A stretch of 18,608 bases of DNA. Origin: UBA11540 sp003445125 (GTDB lineage Bacteria; Bacillota; Clostridia; Oscillospirales; Ruminococcaceae). Under the pieces are notes generated by a model. It ran no database searches. It saw only the letters and a list, made by a program, of their open reading frames with translations, and was not told the origin of the DNA. Positions 1-7,561 of this stretch are shown here, piece by piece. Positions within the stretch are counted from its first letter, which is position 1, and the number at the start of each line of letters is the position of its first letter. The stretch covers positions 1 to 18,608 of the forward strand of contig CALBQG010000132.1 in the NCBI GenBank assembly GCA_937899435.1, written 5' to 3'. Made by a program: the position numbers and the translations under genes.

Positions 1-330
1 CAACCGTTGCCTTCCTCCGGGAGGAAGGTGTCACGCGCAAGCGTGACGGAAGGAGCCTGCGGGACGGAAAGGTGGCAGAAAGCTGCGGTTTTTTATATCT
101 GCGAATTTGGAATCCGATTTTTTGTTTGAGACTTTCGAAGTGAGTTTAAGTTTGAGGAAAACACCGGTTGCAGACTTTCTCCAAAACCGAAAGACGGCAG
201 AAAGGCATGCCTTTGCACCTTTGATAATTTCCCCAGTCTTTTGAAGCGAAAGAAAAAGGAGAACGCAAGTCTCGCATTCTCCTTCAATCATCTTTGGCGG
301 CAACGGCTTCCAAACGGAAGCCATGCGGTG
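1..330 (+). repeat. Composite hairpin repeat, copy 1 (starts at or before the window edge)
   Basis: This non-coding stretch aligns along its length, with substitutions and gaps, to 7562-7820. It holds a CTTCCTCC/GGAGGAAG hairpin (about 11-29), a GTCACGC-GCAA-GCGTGAC hairpin (31-48), a conserved GAAGGAGCC...GGGAC block (about 50-65), an A/T-rich middle, AAAACCGAAAG at about 184-194, a CGCAAGTCTCGCATTCTCC block (264-282) and a GGCTTCC-AAAC-GGAAGCC hairpin (about 305-322). I see no convincing gene. It resembles the hairpin repeats scattered through clostridial intergenic DNA, but I cannot name the family. The left boundary is unknown. Confidence 0.75.
253..282 (-). terminator. Intrinsic terminator of the capD-like gene
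   Basis: On the minus strand 282 to 258 folds into a near-continuous 11-12 bp stem (GGAGAATGCGAG with CTTGCGTTCTCC, two G-U pairs), followed by TTTTTCTTTC. It lies about 100 nt beyond the dehydratase stop codon. The hairpin is part of the composite repeat, so the repeat appears to serve as the terminator. In the second copy the matching stem is degraded. Confidence 0.65.
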
Positions 331-379
331 ACGGCATTCCGCCCGAATGACGGTCGCGCAACACGGCGTTTTCGCCCGC

Positions 380-2296
380 TTACGCTTCCGCGGGATGCAG
401 GGCGTCGGTTTCTTCAATGTGCTTTTTCTCCAGATCGGTCTGAGGATCGTGATGGGTCGGCACCAGCTCGCGCACAAGCGAACGGATGTCCGTGCGGTCG
501 TCCGCCATCGAGTCGTGCAGTTTCTGCAATCCCGCAAGGAACGCGTTCTCGTCAAGTTCAATCGGCTTTCCGATGCGGATCATTTGGTTTTCCGTCGTCT
601 GCAAGCCTTCCTCGTTCATCAGCACTTCTTCATACAGCTTTTCGCCGGGGCGAAGTCCCGTGAAACGAATTTCAATGTCCTCATACGGCTTGTAGCCGGA
701 CAGACGGATCAGGTTTTCTGCGAGCGCCAGAATACGCACGGGCTTGCCCATATCCAGCACGAAGATTTCGCCGCCCTTGGCAAAGCTGCCCGCCAGGAGT
801 ACCAGCGAAACTGCCTCGGGGATGGTCATGAAATAGCGGATCATGTCCTTGTGCGTGACCGTCACCGGTCCGCCTTCGGAGATTTGCCGTTTGAACAGCG
901 GAATCACACTGCCGTTGGAGCCGAGCACGTTGCCGAAACGCACGGCGACAAATTCGGTGTCGGAATGTTTGTCAAAGGTCTGCACAATCATTTCGCACAG
1001 GCGTTTGCTTGCGCCCATGATGTTGGTGGGATTGACCGCCTTGTCGGTGGAGATCAGCACAAAGCGCTTCACGCCGTACTTGTCCGCCGCCTTCACGGTA
1101 TTGAGCGTGCCGAACACGTTGTTTTTGATCGCCTCGTTGGGGCTGTCCTCCATCAGCGGCACGTGCTTGTGCGCCGCCGCATGGTAGACGATTTCGGGAC
1201 GGTATTGCTCAAATACGGAATTCAGTCGGTTTTTGTCACGGACGGAACCGATGAGCGCAGTAACGTCCAGTGCGGGGTAACGGCGTTTCAGTTCGTTGAG
1301 AATATCGTAGGCGTTGTTTTCGTAGATGTCGAAAATGACCAGCTTTTTCGGGTTGTGCGCCGCAATCTGACGGCACAGTTCACTGCCGATTGAACCGCCG
1401 CCGCCCGTCACAAGGATGGTCTTGTCTTCCACATATGCCATGATCCGATGGAGATCCACACGGATCGGATCGCGCCCGAGAAGGTCTTCAATCTGCACAC
1501 GGCGGACGGAACGGACGCCGACTTTGCCGTCAAGAATCTGATTGATGTCGGGAAGGGTACGCACCTCGCAGCCGGTGGCGGTGCAGATGTTGTACAGCTC
1601 GGATTTTTCGGATTTTGACATCGAGGGAATCGCACAGATGATGGTTTTTACATGAAATTTTTCCGCATTCTGCGCAATCGTGTCCCGGTTTCCGACGACC
1701 TTCACGCCGTCAATGTACGAACCGAGCTTCTGCGGATCGTCGTCGATAACGCAGACGACCTTGCACAGATGGGTGGCATAGTTGTTTTTGATGTCGTGCA
1801 GCAAAAGGCTTGCCGCGTTGCCGGCGCCGATGATCATGACGTTGCCGGAAAAACGCGCCTCAAAATTTTCATCGAGGAGCTTTCTTTTCAAAGAGCGTTT
1901 GGAGAGCATATGCCGAAGCACAATGCGGGATGCAAGCATGAGCAAAATAGCGATGGCGGCGCCGCCCGCGTAAGCAGCGAGCGGAAGAGGATGCTTGAGT
2001 GCATAGGCTTCGATCAGCCAGCAGGCACCGCAGGAAAACACGGCGGAAAAGGTCAGCCGCATCATGTCGCGGGCGGAAGCAAACTGCCACAGCACGACGG
2101 AGTTGCCGCACACGGTAAGGGCGATGACGGCACAGGCGGCAAGCACCGGAAGATTGACCAGAAAATCGGACAGGTAAGACATTTCCACGGTCTGAAAGCT
2201 GAGATCGGCGTGCAGTGTAAGTGCGGCAAGCACGGAAAGGCAAATGATCAGGATATCCAGCATCAGCAACGCACCGATACGCAGAAATTTTTTCAT
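380..2296 (-). CDS. Membrane-anchored nucleotide-sugar 4,6-dehydratase/epimerase (CapD/FlaA1/WbpM family)
   Basis: A 638-residue polysaccharide-biosynthesis enzyme. Hydrophobic segments fill residues 8-28, 45-65, 82-100 and 105-125 (membrane anchor). A first Rossmann-like domain starts near 153 (MIIGAGNAAS). The catalytic NAD-binding SDR domain follows, with TGGGGSIG at 297-304, AAAHKHVPLME near 373-383 and ISTDKAVNP at 415-423. The usual YxxxK is replaced by Met427-xxx-Lys431, which is characteristic of the inverting or large dehydratases FlaA1/WbpM/CapE. The family converts UDP-GlcNAc-type sugars to 4-keto-6-deoxy intermediates for glycans, capsule or protein glycosylation. The ATG at 2296 has an upstream GAGGGG and its own promoter. 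No glycan genes adjoin it, so the exact product is unknown. Confidence 0.9.
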   Translation of the reverse strand: MKKFLRIGALLMLDILIICLSVLAALTLHADLSFQTVEMSYLSDFLVNLPVLAACAVIALTVCGNSVVLWQFASARDMMRLTFSAVFSCGACWLIEAYALKHPLPLAAYAGGAAIAILLMLASRIVLRHMLSKRSLKRKLLDENFEARFSGNVMIIGAGNAASLLLHDIKNNYATHLCKVVCVIDDDPQKLGSYIDGVKVVGNRDTIAQNAEKFHVKTIICAIPSMSKSEKSELYNICTATGCEVRTLPDINQILDGKVGVRSVRRVQIEDLLGRDPIRVDLHRIMAYVEDKTILVTGGGGSIGSELCRQIAAHNPKKLVIFDIYENNAYDILNELKRRYPALDVTALIGSVRDKNRLNSVFEQYRPEIVYHAAAHKHVPLMEDSPNEAIKNNVFGTLNTVKAADKYGVKRFVLISTDKAVNPTNIMGASKRLCEMIVQTFDKHSDTEFVAVRFGNVLGSNGSVIPLFKRQISEGGPVTVTHKDMIRYFMTIPEAVSLVLLAGSFAKGGEIFVLDMGKPVRILALAENLIRLSGYKPYEDIEIRFTGLRPGEKLYEEVLMNEEGLQTTENQMIRIGKPIELDENAFLAGLQKLHDSMADDRTDIRSLVRELVPTHHDPQTDLEKKHIEETDALHPAEA

Positions 2297-2350
2297 AAGA
2301 ACAGAACGTCCCCTCTACTCGTTTGGTTTACGGGCAAACTATCACTATAT

Positions 2351-2379
2351 ATTCTAACACGAAGACGTCGGAATGTCAA
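2351..2379 (-). promoter_or_regulatory. Sigma-A promoter for the capD-like gene
   Basis: Minus-strand TTGACA (2379-2374), a 17-nt spacer and TAGAAT (2356-2351). It sits between the AraC gene stop (2384) and the dehydratase start (2296), giving a 5' UTR of roughly 48 nt. I see no terminator between the two genes, so read-through from the regulator gene may add to expression. Confidence 0.8.
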
Positions 2380-2383
2380 CCGC

Positions 2384-3184
2384 TTACACTTTCTTTTGCC
2401 GCTTGCGGTATTCACGCGGTGTGCTCCCTTTTACTTTGCTGAAGCATCGGTTAAAGGAACGCGTGGAATTGTATCCCACGGCATACGCCACCTCCGTGAT
2501 CGACAGCTTGCCGCTGTCGAGCAGTTCGCAGGCGCGGCGGATGCGCATGGCGTTGATGTAATCGCAAAAGTTGATGTTCAGACGCTGTCCGAAAAGGTGA
2601 GAGATGGTATAGCGGCTCATGTGGAGCGCATCTGCCAGCGTTTGCAGCGAAATGTCCTTCATATAGTTTTCGGTGCAGAAGCGGATCACTTCATGCAATG
2701 CGTCGGTATCGCAGTTGACGGCGGGAATCAGCTCCGCCTGCGGGATGAGGCGGGAAAAAAGGATCAGCAGATAGGCGCGTGCCAGCGGTTCTTCGGTGAG
2801 GCTGTCCTTTTCGTCATAGATCTTCACCAGCTCCCGCAGGCATTCCTGAACCTTCGGATCGTTTCCCGCACCGCGGAAAAGCGGTGTGCGCGGAATTTGG
2901 TTTTTGAAGATCGACCCGTATTCGGGCAGCAGGTCGGGAGAAAAGATAAGGAGTGTGCCCCTCGGGCGCTCCGGTCCGTCGAGGTAGTAGTGAATCTGAT
3001 TGGGAAACGCGACGAAAACGTCTCCCGCTTCCACCGTCACGGAATTGAGGTCGGCGTATGCCACCGTGCTTCCGCTGTCGCAGGCGATCAGTTCAATATC
3101 GTTATGCAGATGCGGCTCGGGCGCCAACCCGGAGCAATGGGTGGAAGCAAAGGGATTTTTACGATTTTCAAAACGAAAATACAA
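2384..3184 (-). CDS. AraC-family transcriptional regulator with N-terminal cupin domain
   Basis: A 266-residue regulator. The N-terminal half looks like a cupin sensor (PHLHNDIELI at 24-33; DVFVAFPNQIHYYLDG at about 55-70). The C-terminal 100 residues carry the two helix-turn-helix units of the AraC/XylS family: SLQTLADALHMSRYTISHLF (about 179-198) and SITEVAYAVGYNSTRSFNRC (about 228-247), ending in the typical TPREYRK. The start is a TTG at 3184, chosen because a strong GGAGGT (3196-3191) lies 6 nt upstream. It is divergent from the four-gene sugar operon across a shared promoter, so it probably controls that operon in response to the sugar. The ligand is unknown. Confidence 0.92.
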   Translation of the reverse strand: MYFRFENRKNPFASTHCSGLAPEPHLHNDIELIACDSGSTVAYADLNSVTVEAGDVFVAFPNQIHYYLDGPERPRGTLLIFSPDLLPEYGSIFKNQIPRTPLFRGAGNDPKVQECLRELVKIYDEKDSLTEEPLARAYLLILFSRLIPQAELIPAVNCDTDALHEVIRFCTENYMKDISLQTLADALHMSRYTISHLFGQRLNINFCDYINAMRIRRACELLDSGKLSITEVAYAVGYNSTRSFNRCFSKVKGSTPREYRKRQKKV

Positions 3185-3242
3185 AAAAACACCTCCAAAC
3201 GAAAAAACAGCAATAATTGTCTTATTTTTCTGAAAATATTGC

Positions 3243-3275
3243 TTGAATTATAACGCAAAATGCGTTAGAATACAA
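3243..3275. promoter_or_regulatory. Overlapping divergent promoters around a 17-bp palindrome
   Basis: Plus strand: TTGAAT (3243-3248), 17 nt, TAGAAT (3266-3271), reading into the sugar operon. Minus strand: TTGTAT (3275-3270), 17 nt, TATAAT (3252-3247), reading into the AraC gene. Each -10 overlaps the -35 of the other promoter. The spacer shared by both contains TAACGCA-AAA-TGCGTTA (3251-3267), a perfect 7-bp inverted repeat and a candidate operator. The palindrome and both hexamer pairs are seen directly; function is inferred. Confidence 0.7.
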
Positions 3276-3334
3276 GGGAAAGGGCAAGTTTTGTGAACTT
3301 TATATAGTTTTAATCAAAACGGAGGAGAAGTTTT

Positions 3335-4141
3335 ATGTTGAAATTGCCTGTCGGAATCCAACTTTGGTCAGTCCGCGAGGATCTGAAAAACGATTTTGAA
3401 GGAACCTTGAAAAAACTCAAAGAAATCGGCTATGACGCGGTGGAATTTGCCGGTCTGTTCGATCACAGCGCCGAAGAAGTGCGCAGCATCTGCACCCGCG
3501 TCGGCATCAAACCGATTTCTGCACATGTCGGCTGGGATAAGCTCTTTGAGGACGAAAATGTTGCCAAAACCTATGCGGATATCGGCTGCAAATATATCGG
3601 TATCGGTTATGGTCCGGCACAGCTCATCGGCGGTCCCGAGCATGAAAAAATGCACGAGGTCGTCAAGAAAATTTCCGAAAACTGCAAAAAATACGGCATC
3701 ACGCTGATGTATCATAACCATGACTGGGAGCTTGAATACTATATGGGACAGCACAAGCTGGATCATCTGTATGAGGAGTTCGACGCCGACACCATTCAGG
3801 CAGAGATCGATACTGCTTGGGTGAGAATCACGGGCGAGGATCCCTCGGTGTACATCCGCCGTTATACCGACCGTCTGCCGCTGATGCACCTGAAGGATTT
3901 TTCGGGCGTGCGTCATTGCTGGGCAAACCCCGAAACCTTCGGCATTGAGACATCCTATTTCCCGCCGAAGCCGTATGAATACCGTCCGATCGGCTACGGC
4001 GAGCAGAACATTCCGAACCTGGTTGCCGCCGCAGAGGAAACCCACGTGAAAATGCTGATTGTGGAGCAGGATAACCCCTCGCTCGGAAAAACCGCACTGG
4101 AATGTGCGAAGATGAGCATCAATTATCTGCGCAGCCTGTAA
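3335..4141 (+). CDS. TIM-barrel sugar isomerase/epimerase-like protein (AP-endonuclease 2 / xylose-isomerase-like fold), paralogue 1
   Basis: A 268-residue single-domain TIM barrel with a GGAGGAG ribosome site before ATG 3335. Family signatures are GIQLWSVR (7-14), YDAVEFAGL (33-41), ISAHVGW (61-67), YHNHDWE (126-132), EIDTAW (157-162), MHLKDF (184-189) and VEQDNPS (243-249). Glu157, His185/Asp188 and Glu244 are the likely metal-site region. Relatives include IolE-like dehydratases, sugar epimerases and the TIM-barrel subunits of oxidative (C-)glycoside cleavage systems. It is the first gene of an operon with a second paralogue and two Gfo/Idh/MocA oxidoreductases. No kinase or phosphotransferase is present, so the substrate need not be a sugar phosphate. 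Exact reaction unknown. Confidence 0.85.
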   Translation: MLKLPVGIQLWSVREDLKNDFEGTLKKLKEIGYDAVEFAGLFDHSAEEVRSICTRVGIKPISAHVGWDKLFEDENVAKTYADIGCKYIGIGYGPAQLIGGPEHEKMHEVVKKISENCKKYGITLMYHNHDWELEYYMGQHKLDHLYEEFDADTIQAEIDTAWVRITGEDPSVYIRRYTDRLPLMHLKDFSGVRHCWANPETFGIETSYFPPKPYEYRPIGYGEQNIPNLVAAAEETHVKMLIVEQDNPSLGKTALECAKMSINYLRSL

Positions 4142-4153
4142 AAAAGGAAAATG

Positions 4154-4170
4154 CCCGCACAGAGTGCGGG
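4154..4170 (+). other. Intercistronic hairpin between the TIM-barrel paralogues
   Basis: CCCGCAC-AGA-GTGCGGG forms a perfect 7-bp stem with no U-tract, between the stop at 4141 and the ribosome site at 4181. It is more likely an mRNA processing or stability element than a terminator. Confidence 0.5.
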
Positions 4171-4193
4171 AAGAAAATAAGGAGGAGATTTTT

Positions 4194-5027
4194 ATGAAGA
4201 AAATGCCAATCGGCTTACAGTTGTATTCCGTGCGTGATGCCATGGAAAAGAATTTCTACGGCACGCTCAAGGAAGTCAAAGCCATGGGCTATGACGCGGT
4301 GGAGTTTGCCGGACTGTTCGGTCATACCGCAGCAGAGATCAAAGAAATGTGTGCCGATCTCGGACTGGATCCGATTTCCGCGCACGTCGGTAGAGCGGTT
4401 ATCATGGCAGACCTGGAAGGCGTCATCAAGACCTATGCAGACATCGGCTGCCGTTATATTGCGCTGCCGTGGGCTGATTGGAAGGTGGAACTGCCGGGCG
4501 CTGACGGTTACGAGGCATTCAAGGAAGATGTCCGCAAGATTTCCGCAGAGTGCAAGAAATACGGTATTCCGCTGCTGTACCACAACCACGACTTCGAGTT
4601 CGTGAAGATTAACGGCGAGAACAAACTGGATATCCTTTACCGTGACCTTCCCGCAGATGTTCTCCAGACAGAGATCGACACCTGCTGGGCGCGTGTGGGC
4701 GGTGAAGACCCCGTGGCATACGTGCTGAAATACAGCGGCCGCGCACCGTTGGTTCACCTGAAGGACTATGTCGGCGAAAAATCGGCGCATATGTATGCGC
4801 TCATCGACGGCGGCAAAACAGACGATGTCGCGAAGGAAGAACCGAAAGTACCGTTCGAGCTTCGCCCGGTCGGCTACGGTGTGCAGGATGTGAAAGCAAT
4901 CATGGAAGCGTCCGAAAAAGCCGGCGCTTGCTGCGTGATCGTCGAGCAGGACAACCCGAGCATGGGCAAGACTTCGATGGAATGTGCAAAAATGAGTATT
5001 GAATCCGTCAAAGCGGCGGTCAAATAA
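4194..5027 (+). CDS. TIM-barrel sugar isomerase/epimerase-like protein, paralogue 2
   Basis: A 277-residue protein clearly paralogous to the upstream gene: GLQLYSVR, YDAVEFAGL, ISAHVG, YHNHDFEF, EIDTCWARVGGEDP, VHLKDY and VEQDNPSMGKT occur in the same order. An in-frame GTG at 4164 would add ten residues, but GGAGGAG at 4181-4187 sits 6 nt before ATG 4194, so that start is preferred. It differs from paralogue 1 in the stretch after the HLKD motif (a longer, charged loop) and around the SAHVG strand, which suggests different substrates or successive steps rather than simple dosage. The next gene follows after 23 nt. Confidence 0.87.
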   Translation: MKKMPIGLQLYSVRDAMEKNFYGTLKEVKAMGYDAVEFAGLFGHTAAEIKEMCADLGLDPISAHVGRAVIMADLEGVIKTYADIGCRYIALPWADWKVELPGADGYEAFKEDVRKISAECKKYGIPLLYHNHDFEFVKINGENKLDILYRDLPADVLQTEIDTCWARVGGEDPVAYVLKYSGRAPLVHLKDYVGEKSAHMYALIDGGKTDDVAKEEPKVPFELRPVGYGVQDVKAIMEASEKAGACCVIVEQDNPSMGKTSMECAKMSIESVKAAVK

Positions 5028-5050
5028 GTACATAAAAGGAGAGAAATATC

Positions 5051-6202
5051 ATGGCAGACAATATTCTGGACAGATTTGACATGGAAGGTCTGGGCGAGAA
5101 AATTTTCCACTCGGACAAAAAACTGAAGGTTGGTATCATCGGTACGGGCTGGATTGCAGAAGCACACATCAAAGAGTACCAGAAGATGGAAGACGTTGAG
5201 GTTGTCGCACTGGCAGACCTGGTTCCCGGCAAAGCAGAAGCGTTCAAAGAGCGTTATGACGTCAAAGGTGCCCGCTGCTATCTGAGCGATATGGAGATGC
5301 TGGACAACGAGAAACTGGATGCTGTCAGCGTCTGCACCTACAACGCACAGCACGCTCCCTGCACTATTCATGCCCTGGAGCATGGCGTGAATGTCCTGTT
5401 GGAGAAACCGTTCACCGTTACGCTGGATGAAGCTATCGAAGTTATGAAAGCCGAGAAGAAGAGCGGCAAGATCCTGACCATCGGCTTCCAGCCGCGTATG
5501 AGCGCGAATATGCAGATGATCAAGAAAATCGTGGATTCCGGCGAGCTCGGTCAGGTGTACTACCTGCAGGCGGGCGGCGGACGTCGTCACGGTATCCCGA
5601 CGCCTTACGGCACGACCTTCATCGAGAAAGAGACCGGCGGCGTCGGTGCGCTGGGCGATATCGGTTCTTACTCTCTGGATATGCTGCTGAATGCCGTGGG
5701 CTATCCGAAGCCGTTGACCGTTTCCGGTTACACCTCCGACTTTTTCGGCAAAGATCCGAACTATTACGGTAACCATCCGGAGTATGCGGAGAAATTCGGC
5801 GTGGATGACTTCGCAGCTGCATTTGTCCGTCTGGAAGGCGGCATCATCCTTGACTTCCGCATTTCTTGGGCAATGCACATGGACACCTGCGGCGACGCAC
5901 TGATCCTCGGTACCAAGGGCGGTTTGAGAATCCCGTCCACCGAGTGCTGGAACGGCGAGTTTGATAAGCCTTTGACCATCTACAAGAGCATTGGCGGACA
6001 GCCGACACAGTATCAGGTGCCGCTGCTTCCGAGAACCGATATGTTCTACCTCAAGGTTCGCTCCTTCCTGGATGCGATCAAAGAGGGCGGCAAGGCTTCC
6101 GTTCCGTCTTCTCAGATTGTCTACAACCAGGCAATCATCGACGGTATCGCAAAATCCGCCGCACTGGGCAAAGAAGTCGAGATCGAAATTCCCGAAGTCT
6201 GA
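5051..6202 (+). CDS. Gfo/Idh/MocA-family NAD(P)-dependent oxidoreductase (GFOR-like, catalytic Tyr type)
   Basis: A 383-residue oxidoreductase. After a 25-residue N-terminal extension comes the Rossmann fold (VGIIGTGWIAEAH, 27-39), the nicotinamide-contacting EKP (118-120) and the C-terminal alpha/beta domain with GDIGSYSLD (202-210). In this motif the usual His is Tyr207, as in glucose-fructose oxidoreductase; the other dehydrogenase of the operon has His. AAGGAGAG lies just before ATG 5051, 23 nt after the preceding gene. The family oxidises or reduces a sugar or cyclitol hydroxyl with NAD(P). In this context it probably makes or removes a keto-sugar handled by the TIM-barrel partners. Cytosolic: no signal peptide is seen. 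Confidence 0.9.
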   Translation: MADNILDRFDMEGLGEKIFHSDKKLKVGIIGTGWIAEAHIKEYQKMEDVEVVALADLVPGKAEAFKERYDVKGARCYLSDMEMLDNEKLDAVSVCTYNAQHAPCTIHALEHGVNVLLEKPFTVTLDEAIEVMKAEKKSGKILTIGFQPRMSANMQMIKKIVDSGELGQVYYLQAGGGRRHGIPTPYGTTFIEKETGGVGALGDIGSYSLDMLLNAVGYPKPLTVSGYTSDFFGKDPNYYGNHPEYAEKFGVDDFAAAFVRLEGGIILDFRISWAMHMDTCGDALILGTKGGLRIPSTECWNGEFDKPLTIYKSIGGQPTQYQVPLLPRTDMFYLKVRSFLDAIKEGGKASVPSSQIVYNQAIIDGIAKSAALGKEVEIEIPEV

Positions 6203-6212
6203 TAGACACGAA

Positions 6213-6243
6213 GTTGTCACGCGGCAGTATGCCGCGTGACAAC
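6213..6243 (+). other. Perfect 14-bp intercistronic hairpin
   Basis: GTTGTCACGCGGCA (6213-6226), loop GTA, then the exact reverse complement (6230-6243), between the two oxidoreductase genes. There is no following U-run (GTATTTCAG), so it should not stop transcription efficiently. It could stabilise the upstream mRNA or mark a processing site that lowers expression of the last gene. Confidence 0.6.
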
Positions 6244-6269
6244 GTATTTCAGTGAAAAGGATGTTTCCT

Positions 6270-7325
6270 ATGAAAAAAACCAGAATTGCCGTGATCGGCT
6301 ACGGCGGACAGGGCAAATGGCACTGCAACCAGCTTCTCAAGAGCGACGTGGCAGAGCTTGCCGGTACGTTTGATATCGATCCTGAAAAGCAAAAACAGGC
6401 ACACGATGCCGGAATTTTCACCTATGATTCCTTTGAGGCAGTGCTTGCCGATCCGACGGTGGAAGCTGTCACGGTCGTCACACCGAACAATTGCCATAAG
6501 GATCTGGTGATCCGCGCACTGCAAGCGGGAAAGAACGTCATTTGCGAAAAGCCGGTCGAAATGTCGGTAGCGGCGTTTGATGAGATGGCGGACGCTGCCG
6601 CAAAGAGCGGCAAAGTGTTCACCGTGCATCAGAACCGCCGTTGGGACGTGGATTTTCTGGCGATGAAGAGCATTGCGCAAAGCGGAGAAATCGGCGACCT
6701 GCTGAATATCGAGTCTCGTGTTCACGGTTCGCGCGGTATCCCCAGCGACTGGCGCTGCCATAAACAGTACGGCGGCGGCATGATGCTTGACTGGGGTGTG
6801 CATATGATCGACCAGCTGCTGCAGATTACGGGAAAAGACAACCGGATTCGCCGTGTCTGGTGCGAAACCACGCACTATACCAATAGTGAGGTGGATGACG
6901 GCTTCAACCTTCGCCTGTTTTTTGAAAACGGCGCGAAGGCGTGCATTGAACTCGGAACCTATAATTTCCTTGCTCTGCCCCGCTTTTATATGCAGTGCAA
7001 GCAGGGAACCGCAATGATCACCGATTGGCGTGAAAATGCGAAGGTGGCAAAACTCAAGGCATGGAACGAAAAGGATGTGCTGCCCGAGGAATTTGCGTCC
7101 GGCATCACCAAAACCATGGCGGCGCGCGATTCGATTACGCTGGACACCTATGAAGCACCGCGCCCGACATCGGATGTTCATGATTTCTACCGCAACTTCT
7201 GCAAAGCCGTTCACGGCGAAGCGAAGCCGATCGTTCAGATCAGCGAAGTTCGCCGCGTGCTGCAGGTCATGGAAGCAGCGTTCGAGTCGGATCGCCTGCA
7301 TCAGAGCATAGAAACGAATATCTGA
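6270..7325 (+). CDS. Gfo/Idh/MocA-family NAD(P)-dependent oxidoreductase (catalytic His type)
   Basis: A 351-residue oxidoreductase, last gene of the sugar operon. Motifs: RIAVIGYGGQGKWH (5-18, dinucleotide binding), EKP (93-95) and GGGMMLDWGVHMID (168-181) with the canonical Asp174/His178/Asp181 arrangement. An in-frame GTG at 6252 and ATG at 6261 exist, but AAGGA at 6257-6261 is 8 nt from ATG 6270, which is chosen. It is only distantly similar to the preceding oxidoreductase. Two different oxidoreductases with two TIM-barrel enzymes fit a cycle in which one enzyme oxidises the substrate and the other reduces the product, or two sequential oxidations. Substrate not determinable here. Confidence 0.9.
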   Translation: MKKTRIAVIGYGGQGKWHCNQLLKSDVAELAGTFDIDPEKQKQAHDAGIFTYDSFEAVLADPTVEAVTVVTPNNCHKDLVIRALQAGKNVICEKPVEMSVAAFDEMADAAAKSGKVFTVHQNRRWDVDFLAMKSIAQSGEIGDLLNIESRVHGSRGIPSDWRCHKQYGGGMMLDWGVHMIDQLLQITGKDNRIRRVWCETTHYTNSEVDDGFNLRLFFENGAKACIELGTYNFLALPRFYMQCKQGTAMITDWRENAKVAKLKAWNEKDVLPEEFASGITKTMAARDSITLDTYEAPRPTSDVHDFYRNFCKAVHGEAKPIVQISEVRRVLQVMEAAFESDRLHQSIETNI

Positions 7326-7386
7326 CCGCAAACCGAATGTTCCGAAAAACAAACTTTCGGCAACCGGCGGAAGTTTTCACGGAATT

Positions 7387-7425
7387 GAAGCCCCGGCGTG
7401 ACCGTAACGGCCACGCCGGGGCTTC
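7387..7425 (+). terminator. Strong hairpin after the sugar operon
   Basis: GAAGCCCCGGCGTG (7387-7400) pairs perfectly with CACGCCGGGGCTTC (7412-7425), with an inner CCG-TAA-CGG. No U-tract follows (GGTAGAAATC), so this is either a U-less terminator or a 3'-end stabilising structure. It starts about 60 nt after the last stop codon of the operon. Confidence 0.5.
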
Positions 7426-7477
7426 GGTAGAAATCCGTTGAGCAATACAGATGAAAACATACCCTCTGCCGTTGTGC

Positions 7478-7521
7478 TGTACCGCAGAGAAAACAAACGC
7501 AGAAATCCAGTTTTCAAAACC
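7478..7521 (+). repeat. 44-bp direct repeat D, left copy
   Basis: It begins TGTACCGCAG and ends GTTTTCAAAACC. The right copy is at 7845-7888, same length and orientation, about three quarters or more identical by eye. The two copies bracket composite repeat copy 2. Confidence 0.6.
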
Positions 7522-7561
7522 GAAAGTCCGCACTTTTGCTTTCTGTTGCAGTGCAGTGCGT

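Noticed and set aside
1652..3253. 533-codon plus-strand open frame
   Set aside because: It lies antisense to the dehydratase and AraC genes, both of which have clear family motifs; the product has no recognisable domain and no ribosome site. A shadow frame of G+C-rich coding DNA.
4874..6220. 448-codon minus-strand open frame
   Set aside because: Antisense to the first oxidoreductase and the end of the TIM-barrel gene, which carry firm motifs.
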